A stretch of 41,540 nucleotides of DNA, from contig CANOET010000007.1 of NCBI GenBank assembly GCA_947564835.1, positions 1 to 41,540 on the forward strand. Reading direction: 5' to 3'. The notes beneath the pieces were generated by a model. That model searched no databases. It was not told the origin of the DNA and worked only from the letters and a program-made list of their open reading frames with translations. Positions within the stretch are counted from its first letter, which is position 1, and each line of letters starts with the position of its first letter. This document shows positions 7,691-14,717 of the stretch, in pieces. The stretch is from an uncultured Eubacterium sp. GTDB lineage: Bacteria; Bacillota; Clostridia; Lachnospirales; Lachnospiraceae. Made by a program: the position numbers and the translations under genes.

Positions 7691-9625
7691 ATGAAAACCA
7701 GGAATTACACTTATATGGTAGAGTGCAGGGACGGGAAGCTGTATACGGGATGGACAAACTGTATTGAAGAAAGGCTGCAGGCGCACAACAGCGGCAAAGG
7801 CGCGAGGTTTACAAGAGGGCGGGGACCGGTAAAGCTGCGTTATCTGGAAATACTGGAGACAAAATCTGAGGCATTGAAGCGGGAAGCTGCCATTAAAAAA
7901 TACAGCCGAAGAAAAAAACTGGAATTAATCGAAGGCAGCAATCTGGAAAAAATATTGGAAGAAAATGAGATACGAATTGACTTTTTCCCTATTGTTTGCT
8001 ATGATGGAACACGTTGCAGTCAACAAACAGAAGGAGCAAACATGAAATTTGATGAATTAGAATTATTTCCGGCAATTATGCGCGGAATTAAAGAAATGGG
8101 ATTTGAAGAGGCGACACCGATCCAGAGCAAAGCGATTCCGGTCCTGATGGAAGGGAAAGACGTGATCGGCCAGGCACAGACTGGAACGGGCAAGACAGCC
8201 GCATTCGGTATTCCTGTTTTGCAGAAGGTTGACCCATCGAATAAAAAGACGCAGGCAGTTATTTTATCACCGACCAGGGAGCTGGCAATCCAGGTAGCGG
8301 ATGAACTGCGTAAGCTGAGTAAATATATGCATGGAATTAAAGTGCTGCCGGTCTACGGCGGACAGGAAATTACCAAACAGATCCGTTCCCTCAAAGGCGG
8401 CTGCCAGATTATCGTAGGCACGCCGGGCCGTATCATGGACCATCTGCGCCGCAAGACGATCCGGTGCGAAGAAGTCAGCACCATCATTCTGGACGAAGCG
8501 GATGAAATGCTGGACATGGGCTTTCGGGAAGATATCGAAACGATCCTGGAATATATTCCGAACGGGCATCAGACCGTGCTTTTCTCAGCGACCATGCCCA
8601 AGCCGATCCTGGAGATTACAAGAAAATACCAGCATGACGCGGTAACGATCAAGATTGTAAAAAAAGAGTTGACCGTTCCAAGCATTGAGCAGTATTACTA
8701 TGATGCGAAAAGACGGGATAAGGTCGATATGCTGACCAGGCTTTTGGACTATTATAATCCGAAGCTGTCATTGATTTTCTGCAATACGAAGCGGTGCGTG
8801 GATGAGCTAACCAAAGAGCTGTCAGACCGGGGTTATTTTGCAGAGGGACTGCACGGGGATATGAAGCAGGCGCAGCGCGACCGGGTCATGAAGAATTTCC
8901 GAACAGGCAAAACAGAGATCCTGATCGCGACAGATGTTGCAGCCAGAGGGATCGATGTAGATGATGTGGAAGCAGTATTTAACTATGACCTTCCGCAGGA
9001 CGATGAATATTACGTACACCGGATCGGCCGGACCGGGCGTGCAGGGCGCACCGGTATGGCGTTTACTTTCGTAAAAGGAAAAGAAGTCTATAAGCTGAAA
9101 GAAATAGAACGTTACTGCAAGACCAAAATACTGGCACGCAAGCTGCCGTCCATGGATGACGTGACCGTCATTAAGACAGAAAAGATTATGGAGCAGCTGG
9201 AACAGATTATGGAAGAAAACGATTTGTCCCGGATGCTGGATCTGATTGAAGATAAGATCAATGAGGCAGATTATACTGCGATGGATATTGCGGCAGCGTT
9301 TTTAAGGCAGGCGCTGTACGGCTATGAAGATAACAGCCGTTCCAATGATGATTTATTTGATTTCGGAGATACAGGCGCGGAAGAAGGCATGGTAAGGCTG
9401 TTTATTAATATCGGAAAGAACCAGAGAGTCCGTCCGGGAGACATTCTGGGGGCAATTGCCGGAGAAGCAGGCATTTCCGGGGATCTTGTCGGCGCGATTG
9501 ATATGTATGACAAATACACGTTTGTAGAAGTGCCGCGGGAGTATGGGAAGGAAGTGCTTAAGGCGATGTCAAAGGCCAAGATTAAAGGGAAATCGATTAA
9601 CATTGAGCCTGCGAATCAGAAATAG
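7691..9625 (+). CDS. GIY-YIG nuclease-domain protein, in frame with DEAD-box helicase (possible fusion)
   Basis: From ATG 7691 (RBS GGAGAGAGG) the frame encodes a small GIY-YIG domain of about 84 aa, like UPF0213/YhbQ-type proteins. YTYMV and YTGWTN represent the GIY/YIG strands, ERLQAHN carries the conserved Arg, and LKREAAIKKYSR the conserved Glu/Lys helix. Single-domain members normally stop about here. In this sequence no stop codon follows: a roughly 33-residue linker leads in frame into the DEAD-box protein, so translation from here would give a 644-aa fusion. The linker DNA contains a complete promoter and an RBS for the helicase. Two reading modes are therefore possible: a long fusion from the upstream promoter and a short helicase from the internal one. 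A lost stop codon or sequence error is also possible. Confidence 0.65.
   Translation: MKTRNYTYMVECRDGKLYTGWTNCIEERLQAHNSGKGARFTRGRGPVKLRYLEILETKSEALKREAAIKKYSRRKKLELIEGSNLEKILEENEIRIDFFPIVCYDGTRCSQQTEGANMKFDELELFPAIMRGIKEMGFEEATPIQSKAIPVLMEGKDVIGQAQTGTGKTAAFGIPVLQKVDPSNKKTQAVILSPTRELAIQVADELRKLSKYMHGIKVLPVYGGQEITKQIRSLKGGCQIIVGTPGRIMDHLRRKTIRCEEVSTIILDEADEMLDMGFREDIETILEYIPNGHQTVLFSATMPKPILEITRKYQHDAVTIKIVKKELTVPSIEQYYYDAKRRDKVDMLTRLLDYYNPKLSLIFCNTKRCVDELTKELSDRGYFAEGLHGDMKQAQRDRVMKNFRTGKTEILIATDVAARGIDVDDVEAVFNYDLPQDDEYYVHRIGRTGRAGRTGMAFTFVKGKEVYKLKEIERYCKTKILARKLPSMDDVTVIKTEKIMEQLEQIMEENDLSRMLDLIEDKINEADYTAMDIAAAFLRQALYGYEDNSRSNDDLFDFGDTGAEEGMVRLFINIGKNQRVRPGDILGAIAGEAGISGDLVGAIDMYDKYTFVEVPREYGKEVLKAMSKAKIKGKSINIEPANQK
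7977..8005 (+). promoter_or_regulatory. Internal sigma-A promoter for the DEAD-box gene
   Basis: TTGACT at 7977-7982 and TATGAT at 8000-8005 with a 17-bp spacer. It lies inside the in-frame linker between the GIY-YIG and helicase domains. A start near 8012 would leave a 30-nt leader before the RBS AAGGAG (8031-8036). Confidence 0.78.
8042..9625 (+). CDS. DEAD-box ATP-dependent RNA helicase (CshA/DbpA type)
   Basis: 527-aa RNA helicase for ribosome assembly, RNA decay or cold adaptation (family knowledge). Motifs in order: Q motif with ATPIQ near residue 25, motif I AQTGTGKT (45-52), Ia PTRELA, II DEAD, III SAT, V ATDVAARGID and VI HRIGRTGR. The last ~75 residues (VRLFINIGKNQRVRPGDI onward) form a DbpA-type RNA-binding domain, which in DbpA recognises 23S rRNA. 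ATG 8042 is preferred for the helicase itself because of the AAGGAG RBS and the promoter at 7977-8005. The frame is nevertheless open upstream through the GIY-YIG domain. Confidence 0.92.
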   Translation: MKFDELELFPAIMRGIKEMGFEEATPIQSKAIPVLMEGKDVIGQAQTGTGKTAAFGIPVLQKVDPSNKKTQAVILSPTRELAIQVADELRKLSKYMHGIKVLPVYGGQEITKQIRSLKGGCQIIVGTPGRIMDHLRRKTIRCEEVSTIILDEADEMLDMGFREDIETILEYIPNGHQTVLFSATMPKPILEITRKYQHDAVTIKIVKKELTVPSIEQYYYDAKRRDKVDMLTRLLDYYNPKLSLIFCNTKRCVDELTKELSDRGYFAEGLHGDMKQAQRDRVMKNFRTGKTEILIATDVAARGIDVDDVEAVFNYDLPQDDEYYVHRIGRTGRAGRTGMAFTFVKGKEVYKLKEIERYCKTKILARKLPSMDDVTVIKTEKIMEQLEQIMEENDLSRMLDLIEDKINEADYTAMDIAAAFLRQALYGYEDNSRSNDDLFDFGDTGAEEGMVRLFINIGKNQRVRPGDILGAIAGEAGISGDLVGAIDMYDKYTFVEVPREYGKEVLKAMSKAKIKGKSINIEPANQK

Positions 9626-9711
9626 AAAATAGCTGATAGGCTTTGCAGCCTGATTATGCTATACTAAATATGCTCAATCATAACGGTTTCATAAATCGGG
9701 AGGTGAGAAAT

Positions 9712-9903
9712 ATGCCAATTACTTTAGAGGTTGCCAAAGATGTGATTGAACAATTTCAGAAGGTTCAGAAACATATGCTGGTTGCAAAAAAAGAAAATGC
9801 AACGGAAACATATGAAAGCTTAAAGGAAGATTATTTATCATTGAAGGCAATATTAAATGTTGCAGGCGTTAATCTTACTGACATTGACAGGATTAAAGAA
9901 TAG
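9712..9903 (+). CDS. Small protein of unknown function
   Basis: 63-aa, mostly helical, hydrophilic protein with no TM segment or Cys. It starts at ATG 9712 behind a clear GGAGGTGA RBS. The middle (KVQKHMLVAKKENATETYESLKEDYLSLK) looks amphipathic. I do not recognise the family. It sits 86 bp after the helicase and ahead of the promoter of the secreted protein. Upstream, AGGCT-TTGC-AGCCT (9638-9651) could form a small hairpin but has no T-run. The good RBS and compact frame make it a likely real gene. Confidence 0.6.
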   Translation: MPITLEVAKDVIEQFQKVQKHMLVAKKENATETYESLKEDYLSLKAILNVAGVNLTDIDRIKE

Positions 9904-9999
9904 ATAATACGGGCCAAAGATGCATAAAACCAGGGTGCTTTGAAAATTAATTTGTATTTTTTTAAGTACAGAAAAAACTGTAAAAATTTCAAAAAGATA

Positions 10000-10028
10000 T
10001 TGTAATAAATAAAAAAAAAGAGTATAAT
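10000..10028 (+). promoter_or_regulatory. Sigma-A promoter of the secreted-protein gene
   Basis: TTGTAA at 10000-10005 and TATAAT at 10023-10028 with a 17-bp spacer, embedded in very A/T-rich DNA. Expected start near 10035, 50 nt before ATG 10085. Confidence 0.8.
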
Positions 10029-10084
10029 GATAACGCAACGATAAAAAATGCCCACTTTGGGTAAAAAATGTGAGGAGGATGATG

Positions 10085-11668
10085 ATGAAGAAGAATCTCA
10101 TTAAAAAAGTATTTGCGGTTTCGTTGTCAATCGCTATGGCTTGCTCATTATTACCGGCAGCCAATCCAGTGACTGCATCCGCAGCAGCGCCGTATGTTTC
10201 TTTAAAGACTACTTTTAAGACATTAAAAGTAGGCAAGAGTTATAAAATGACTCTGAAGAACAATACAGTGAGCTGGAAAATCAAAAAGGTAGAAACTACC
10301 GACAAGACCATTGCTACCGTTTATGGCAAGACCACAAGCTCAGTAATGATCAAGGGCAAGAGCGAAGGAAGAGCAACTGTAAGAGTAAAGCTTAAGACAT
10401 CCAAGAGAAAGAAAAACAACACAAAGACTCTGAGATGCCGTGTAAAGGTAGTAACAAGCACACCTTCAACAGTTGATCCGACAACGCCAGCACAGACAGA
10501 CGCAACTGTAACTACACAGCAGGAATTAACAGATGCATTAGCTAACACAAGCATCACAAAGATTACAATTAAGCCGGCAGGCGCTGTAAACTTTACAATT
10601 CCTAGCGGAACATATTCCAACGTTGACCTGATCGTTGATGCTCCACAGTCTGACATTACAAACAGCGCAACATTTAAGAGCATCACAGTTGAAAACATCA
10701 AACCTGAAACATGGACAGAAAACGGTGTAGGCAATGCATTTACATGGAATGCTTTAAACGGCAGATTTGTTGTCAACAAAGGCGCTTCTGTAAGAGCAGT
10801 CAGCATTTCTAAACCAAATGCAAAAGTAGCTATCCATGTTGAGGAAGGTACTATTGCAACAATTAACGTTACTGCAAAAGTTGAAATTTCACTTACTGGC
10901 AAACTGGCAGAAGGCGCAGCGCCAATCGCTATTTCTTTCTCTGGTGCAGCAACAGATGCGAAATTAACAACAGCAGTTAAGGTTGCAGTTAAAACATTGG
11001 CTAAGATCGCAGCAATCTTTGAAAAGGGCGCTGAAGACAGTACAATTAAGCTTGATGCAGCTAATATCTCTGTAGATATTACAAACAATACTACTAAGGC
11101 TATTGAAGTTACAAAGAACAACAATACAAAGCAGTCTGTTTCTGCTGGCCATAAGGGTACTGTTACTGCTGTAGCAACAACTACAACACCTGGTGGTTCT
11201 ACATCAGGCGGTAGTTCTTCAAGTGGAACATATAAGCCGGCTACAAAGAATTATGTTGTTACAGACAGTGCTATTGAGGTTAAAGTAAGTGCAGTACCTG
11301 TATCAAAGGGAAGTCTTACTACAACCGGAAATGCACTTATGTTTAAAGTTGATATTTCTAAGGTTAAAGCTGCAGTGACTACTACATCAGCTCTCGAATT
11401 TAATGCAGTTGTGGCAAACGATACTTGGAGAGCATCTTTAGGCGGAACTGGCTGGAAGAAGATGAATGATAAGGATAAAGATACTTTCGAGAAAAAATTT
11501 GAAGCATCTTTAGAAAATATTCCTTCAGGAACATATGATCTTCAGCTTCAATTTAGGGTTGCAGAAACTAACACAGAAGCAGCAAGTGTAGCATCAACTG
11601 GTAAAGTTACTATTATAGTAAGTGAGAATGGAGTTACACAACAAGGAGATTTTAAGTGGGATAACTAA
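10085..11668 (+). CDS. Secreted Thr/Ala-rich protein with N-terminal Ig-like domain
   Basis: 527-aa exported protein of unknown function. Signal peptide: MKKNLIKK, then a hydrophobic core, with likely cleavage after TASA near residue 33. Residues about 38-120 resemble a bacterial Ig-like (BIG2-type) domain rich in Lys, with the pattern VSWKIKKVETTDKTIATV. About 145-345 is a repetitive-looking beta-rich Thr/Val/Ala/Asn region, then a Gly/Ser linker (GGSTSGGSSSSG), then a C-terminal domain. No sortase motif or S-layer homology domain is seen. The three in-frame ATGs at 10079, 10082 and 10085 follow GAGGAGG directly; 10085 has the best spacing. It has a strong promoter, its own terminator and many AAG/ACA codons unlike its neighbours, suggesting high expression. 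Confidence 0.8.
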   Translation: MKKNLIKKVFAVSLSIAMACSLLPAANPVTASAAAPYVSLKTTFKTLKVGKSYKMTLKNNTVSWKIKKVETTDKTIATVYGKTTSSVMIKGKSEGRATVRVKLKTSKRKKNNTKTLRCRVKVVTSTPSTVDPTTPAQTDATVTTQQELTDALANTSITKITIKPAGAVNFTIPSGTYSNVDLIVDAPQSDITNSATFKSITVENIKPETWTENGVGNAFTWNALNGRFVVNKGASVRAVSISKPNAKVAIHVEEGTIATINVTAKVEISLTGKLAEGAAPIAISFSGAATDAKLTTAVKVAVKTLAKIAAIFEKGAEDSTIKLDAANISVDITNNTTKAIEVTKNNNTKQSVSAGHKGTVTAVATTTTPGGSTSGGSSSSGTYKPATKNYVVTDSAIEVKVSAVPVSKGSLTTTGNALMFKVDISKVKAAVTTTSALEFNAVVANDTWRASLGGTGWKKMNDKDKDTFEKKFEASLENIPSGTYDLQLQFRVAETNTEAASVASTGKVTIIVSENGVTQQGDFKWDN

Positions 11669-11690
11669 GTTGTAAGTTATTTCTGTTAGA

Positions 11691-11735
11691 AAATGACACA
11701 GGCATTGTTATAAGATGCTTGTGTCATTTTTATTG
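11691..11735 (+). terminator. Rho-independent terminator
   Basis: AAATGACACA (11691-11700) pairs with TGTGTCATTT (11720-11729), extended by GCAT/ATGC inside, with a 9-nt loop. A T-rich tail follows. It ends the secreted-protein transcript. Confidence 0.9.
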
Positions 11736-11955
11736 TAGAACAATATCCCAAATGTATAATATATGCGTAAACGGTAAATAGTGAGTACTGTGCAAAAAAG
11801 AAAAATCTTGACTATAATGGCTTTTAATATAAAAGATTATTTTCAAAGTCATGTTCAGTTATGATAGCGGCTGTGAAAAATAGTGTTATTTTTTACAGCA
11901 GGGATACAGGACTTTGAAAACTCTTGTTAGTTTTAGAAGTGAGGTATACAGTAAG

Positions 11956-12018
11956 ATGCCAGATTTTAAGCATGATGTAACCACAAAACGCTGGGCTGGA
12001 CTCATAAAGGAACGGTGA
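11956..12018 (+). pseudogene. Possible IS66-type accessory protein remnant (TnpA-like N-terminus)
   Basis: A 20-codon frame (MPDFKHDVTTKRWAGLIKER then TGA) with a GAGGT RBS-like sequence. It resembles the start of small IS66 accessory proteins (WAGLI segment), but the rest is missing. The region 11736-12311 otherwise holds only repeat copy C and no convincing gene. The assignment leans on the clearer IS66 transposase remnant at 12628-12980 and is weak on its own. Confidence 0.3.
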
Positions 12019-12066
12019 ACAGCGGCATGATCATTAGGTACTTAGAAATGATTTTTTGCGCAGAAA

Positions 12067-12180
12067 GGCAAAATTTTGACTCCGGGCAACAGAATTGACA
12101 TTGTGTTGCGTTTTTTGGCTTCCCGATAGATCTTGATTGGCCAGGGGATGTGGCTATCCGGACGACTCTGCGGGCTGTGG
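12067..12180 (-). repeat. Dispersed intergenic repeat, copy C (inverted)
   Basis: The reverse complement reads CCACAGCCCGCAGAGTCGTC then a single 17-bp unit, the ATCAAGATCTAT block and a tail homologous to about 185-253 of copy A. It is inverted relative to copy D (about 12985-13075), and the two bracket the decayed hicB/IS66 segment. Confidence 0.8.
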
Positions 12181-12311
12181 GCAGGCTTTTGAACACCTGC
12201 ATTTGCGTTTCATGTAAAGCCGGCGTTCGCATAGCCAATCAAAAACGCAACACAAAGTCAAAAAAGTTTCTTTTCCGGTTCAACCAGGTTAGAGTACATG
12301 ATAGTTTCATG

Positions 12312-12599
12312 TTAGATGGAAAGGTATTTTTGGGCAGCAGCTATATTTCGATGAAACTCTGGGCTGATCCTGACATTAAATGTTCCCTTTTATGGCTGTT
12401 TAGGCTCCACACTTCTTTCCTTGCAATCTTCCAAGTATTCATCAATCACATTTTGGAAATCCTGCTCTAATTCCTGTACAGAATCACCTTCATAAGATAA
12501 CAAAGACTTTATTCCAACTACCTTTTCAAAAAGGCAGTTATCTTCTTTAGAATATTCCACTGTACCATTGTAATTCTTATATGACAACAAATTACTCAT
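12312..12599 (-). pseudogene. hicB: HicB-family antitoxin, broken by a nonsense codon
   Basis: From ATG 12599 (RBS AAAGGAT) the frame gives a 69-aa HicB fold: YKNYNGTVEYSKEDNCLFEKVVGIKSLLSYEG and the DYLE-type helix EYLEDCKE. It then hits TAA at 12390-12392 exactly where intact HicB proteins have an aromatic residue before KGTFNVRISPE. That C-terminal ribbon-helix-helix-type segment continues in frame after the stop (down to about 12315), then meets a second stop. So the DNA-binding tail is cut off by a point change, and probably by a further frameshift. No hicA toxin gene is seen beside it. A truncated 69-aa product may still be made. Confidence 0.65.
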
Positions 12600-12627
12600 A
12601 ACAATCCATCCTTTCTTAACTTCTCCA

Positions 12628-12980
12628 TCACGCACCATTGCTGCATACAACAACAGATCTGCCCTCCCCATTGACCCTGGCTGCTGTGCCGTCCACATGC
12701 ATCACTGGCTCGTGCGCGTTAAGCAATGCTTTGAACAGGCTGTCCTGATCCTTTTTGCTTTTTAATGAAAATTCACGGCATAGTCCGCTTATCATCCCAA
12801 CGCTTGGCGAAAGCGCCCGTCTGTAACGTCACAGACGAACTGTGCCGTTTTCTCCAGGAACATATTGCATCTGCTGTTCAGTAGGAAAAGCACGGATTTC
12901 ATCGATTCATCATAATTTACGTCATCCGTTACCCTTGCAGGGAATGCGGAATGCACGTTGTAAGCCTGCCAATAACCAGA
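12628..12980 (-). pseudogene. IS66-family transposase fragment (frameshifted)
   Basis: Minus-strand translation shows an internal IS66 transposase segment in two frames: YDESMKSVLFLLN...KTAQFVCDVTDG, then after a one-base shift near 12806-12815 ALSPSVGMISGLCREFSLKSKK and VMHVDGTAARVNGEGRSVVVCSNG, with VDGT being part of the DDE region. A stop follows at 12628-12630, right before the hicB start. The upstream limit (SGYWQAYNVHSAF, about 12980) is less certain. Both ends and the remaining catalytic residues are missing, so it is dead. Its presence explains the decayed character of the region. Confidence 0.68.
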
Positions 12981-12984
12981 CTAT

Positions 12985-13075
12985 CAGGTTTTGTAAAGCC
13001 CGCAGAGTCGTCCGGTTAGCCACATCCCCTGGCCAATCAAGATCTATATTCCCGTCTATTATCTGCTCTCCAATC
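12985..13075 (+). repeat. Dispersed intergenic repeat, copy D
   Basis: GCCCGCAGAGTCGTCCGGTTAGCCACATCCC... continues to ATCAAGATCTAT, matching copy C in opposite orientation (C at 12067-12180). One 17-bp unit only. It abuts the 3' end of the first Uma2 gene. Confidence 0.72.
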
Positions 13076-13094
13076 CAGATACTCCCGCTGTCAA

Positions 13095-13670
13095 TCATAA
13101 GCTGCTTCCATTGATATTTATTTCCGCAAAATCAATCTCAAAATCCTCAAATATCCCAATTTTTATTTTATCCGCAAACGTACATTCCCCAACAGTTTCC
13201 TGCTCAAAATTGTACGCCATAATACGATCCTGAAGGTAATCCACAATCCAGTATTCCCGCACTCCTCCCATGTTATATTTGATCATTTTTTTGATATAAT
13301 CCCTTGGCCTGCTGCTCGGGGATACAATCTCAATAATCCAGTCCGGAGCGCCATAACATCCTTTTTCATCCAGCTTAGAAGTATCGCAAATGATGGACAG
13401 ATCCGGTTCAAAATAGGTTTTATCGTCATCCGGATTTAAAAATACAGCAAAAGGAGCCGCTAATACCTCACATTTTCCATCTTTACTGTCAATATAATTT
13501 GCTATTGCCTGATGTAATTTCCGGCTAATTTTTTGGTGTGTAAAACTCGGCGGAGCCATATAAAAAATCTGGCCGTCAATCAATTCTGCACGTTTACCAT
13601 CTGGAAGGTTATAAATATCTTTCATCGAATAGCCGTTATTTCCAAAATTAAAAAGTTTTCCATCATCCAT
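13095..13670 (-). CDS. Uma2-family PD-(D/E)XK endonuclease (DUF820)
   Basis: 191 aa. The Uma2 signature is clear: YSMKDIYNLPDGKRAELIDGQIFYM near the start, an EVLAAPFAVFL strand, the catalytic-type acidic residues in EPDLSIICD and in APDWIIEIVSPSS, and the KYNMGGVREYWIVD block. It shares most of these motifs with the neighbouring gene at 13948-14502, so they are tandem paralogues about 280 bp apart. Family role is unsettled; these proteins are often mobile or present in many copies. The C-terminal residues run up to repeat copy D. Confidence 0.88.
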   Translation of the reverse strand: MDDGKLFNFGNNGYSMKDIYNLPDGKRAELIDGQIFYMAPPSFTHQKISRKLHQAIANYIDSKDGKCEVLAAPFAVFLNPDDDKTYFEPDLSIICDTSKLDEKGCYGAPDWIIEIVSPSSRPRDYIKKMIKYNMGGVREYWIVDYLQDRIMAYNFEQETVGECTFADKIKIGIFEDFEIDFAEININGSSL

Positions 13671-13947
13671 TTAGCTACGCTCCTTTATTCATATTTATAT
13701 ATTACTTTCACAAAGTTTCCTTTTCTTTTTGTATAGCCTTTTTTTACTATTGATCCATTCCTGGCGTATTTTTTCAACATCATCATATGTCCTTGTTTCA
13801 GTAAAGACATTTTGCAGTGCTTTACTTATAGAATTGGGGACAGCAGTATGTCTGCAAATGCTTTTTCTGCTCTTGCTCGGTTTTGCCGGCAAATTCCCGT
13901 CACAGGCTGCTGATCATGCCTTTGGATATATTCAGTTTTTACCTCAA

Positions 13948-14502
13948 TTATTCTAAATTTATTTCTGAAAAGTCAATCTCAAAATCATCATATATCCCAG
14001 CTTTTATCTTGTCAGAAAAAGAATACTCTTCAATTGTATCATGCTCAAAATTGTAGACCGTAATTCGATGTTTTATAGGATCGACAATCCAATATTCTCT
14101 AACGCCTGCTGTGCCATATTTCAATAACTTCTTATTATAATCCATCGCACGGCTGGAAGGTGAAACAATCTCTATGATCCAGTCCGGCGCACCCTTGCAT
14201 CCTTCGTCTGTAAGTTTATTTGTATCACAGATCACAGATATATCAGGCTCAAGATAAATATCATTATTCGCATTCAAAAATACAGCAAATGGAGCCGGAT
14301 AAACTTCACAGTCTCCATTCTTGCTTTGAATATAATTAAAGATGCTATTTGATAATGTCATAACAAATTTTTGATGGACTCTGCCAGGTGTTGCCATCAT
14401 ATATAATTCGCCGTCGATTAGTTCCGCCCTTTGTCCGTACGACAAATTATAAATATCTTCAATTGTATAATAATCTAATTGTTTTGTTAGTGCTGCATGC
14501 AT
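13948..14502 (-). CDS. Uma2-family PD-(D/E)XK endonuclease (DUF820), second copy
   Basis: 184 aa, a close paralogue of the gene at 13095-13670. It has YTIEDIYNLSYGQRAELIDGE, the APFAVFLNA strand, EPDISVICD, APDWIIEIVSPSSR and KYGTAGVREYWIVD in the same order. A minus-strand promoter lies at 14532-14560. Divergent from the AAA-ATPase/PD-(D/E)XK gene that follows. The intervening 13671-13947 has no convincing gene, only a short TTG-initiated frame. Confidence 0.88.
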   Translation of the reverse strand: MHAALTKQLDYYTIEDIYNLSYGQRAELIDGELYMMATPGRVHQKFVMTLSNSIFNYIQSKNGDCEVYPAPFAVFLNANNDIYLEPDISVICDTNKLTDEGCKGAPDWIIEIVSPSSRAMDYNKKLLKYGTAGVREYWIVDPIKHRITVYNFEHDTIEEYSFSDKIKAGIYDDFEIDFSEINLE

Positions 14503-14531
14503 TCAATCACCACCTATTCTTTAATTTTTTG

Positions 14532-14560
14532 ATTATATCATTTTTGTGCTAGATTGTATA
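14532..14560 (-). promoter_or_regulatory. Promoter for the second Uma2 gene
   Basis: Minus strand: TATACA (14555-14560) and TATAAT (14532-14537) with a 17-bp spacer, 30 bp before the start codon. Confidence 0.6.
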
Positions 14561-14717
14561 GGAAATAACCCGAAAATTTTCTATGGGTAAAAAAATTGAG
14601 TTCACAGGAGGCTTGCAATAAATAAACCGATGGTATAGACTAATTGCATAAAGCAGCAAAATAAGTTACAGAGATCTGAAACAAACATGAAAACTGCATA
14701 TAAAGGGGATGTATAAG

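Noticed and set aside
10321..11124. 267-codon antisense frame within the secreted-protein gene
   Set aside because: Mirror of the Thr/Ala-rich codons; no RBS or recognised motif.
11807..11840. TTGACT...AT-rich stretch as a promoter
   Set aside because: No -10 hexamer at 16-18 bp and no gene downstream.
12002..12238. 78-codon minus-strand frame
   Set aside because: Made of dispersed repeat copy C, not protein-like.
13695..13892. 65-codon minus-strand frame between the two Uma2 genes
   Set aside because: TTG start without a good RBS, basic low-complexity sequence and no family match; may be a remnant.
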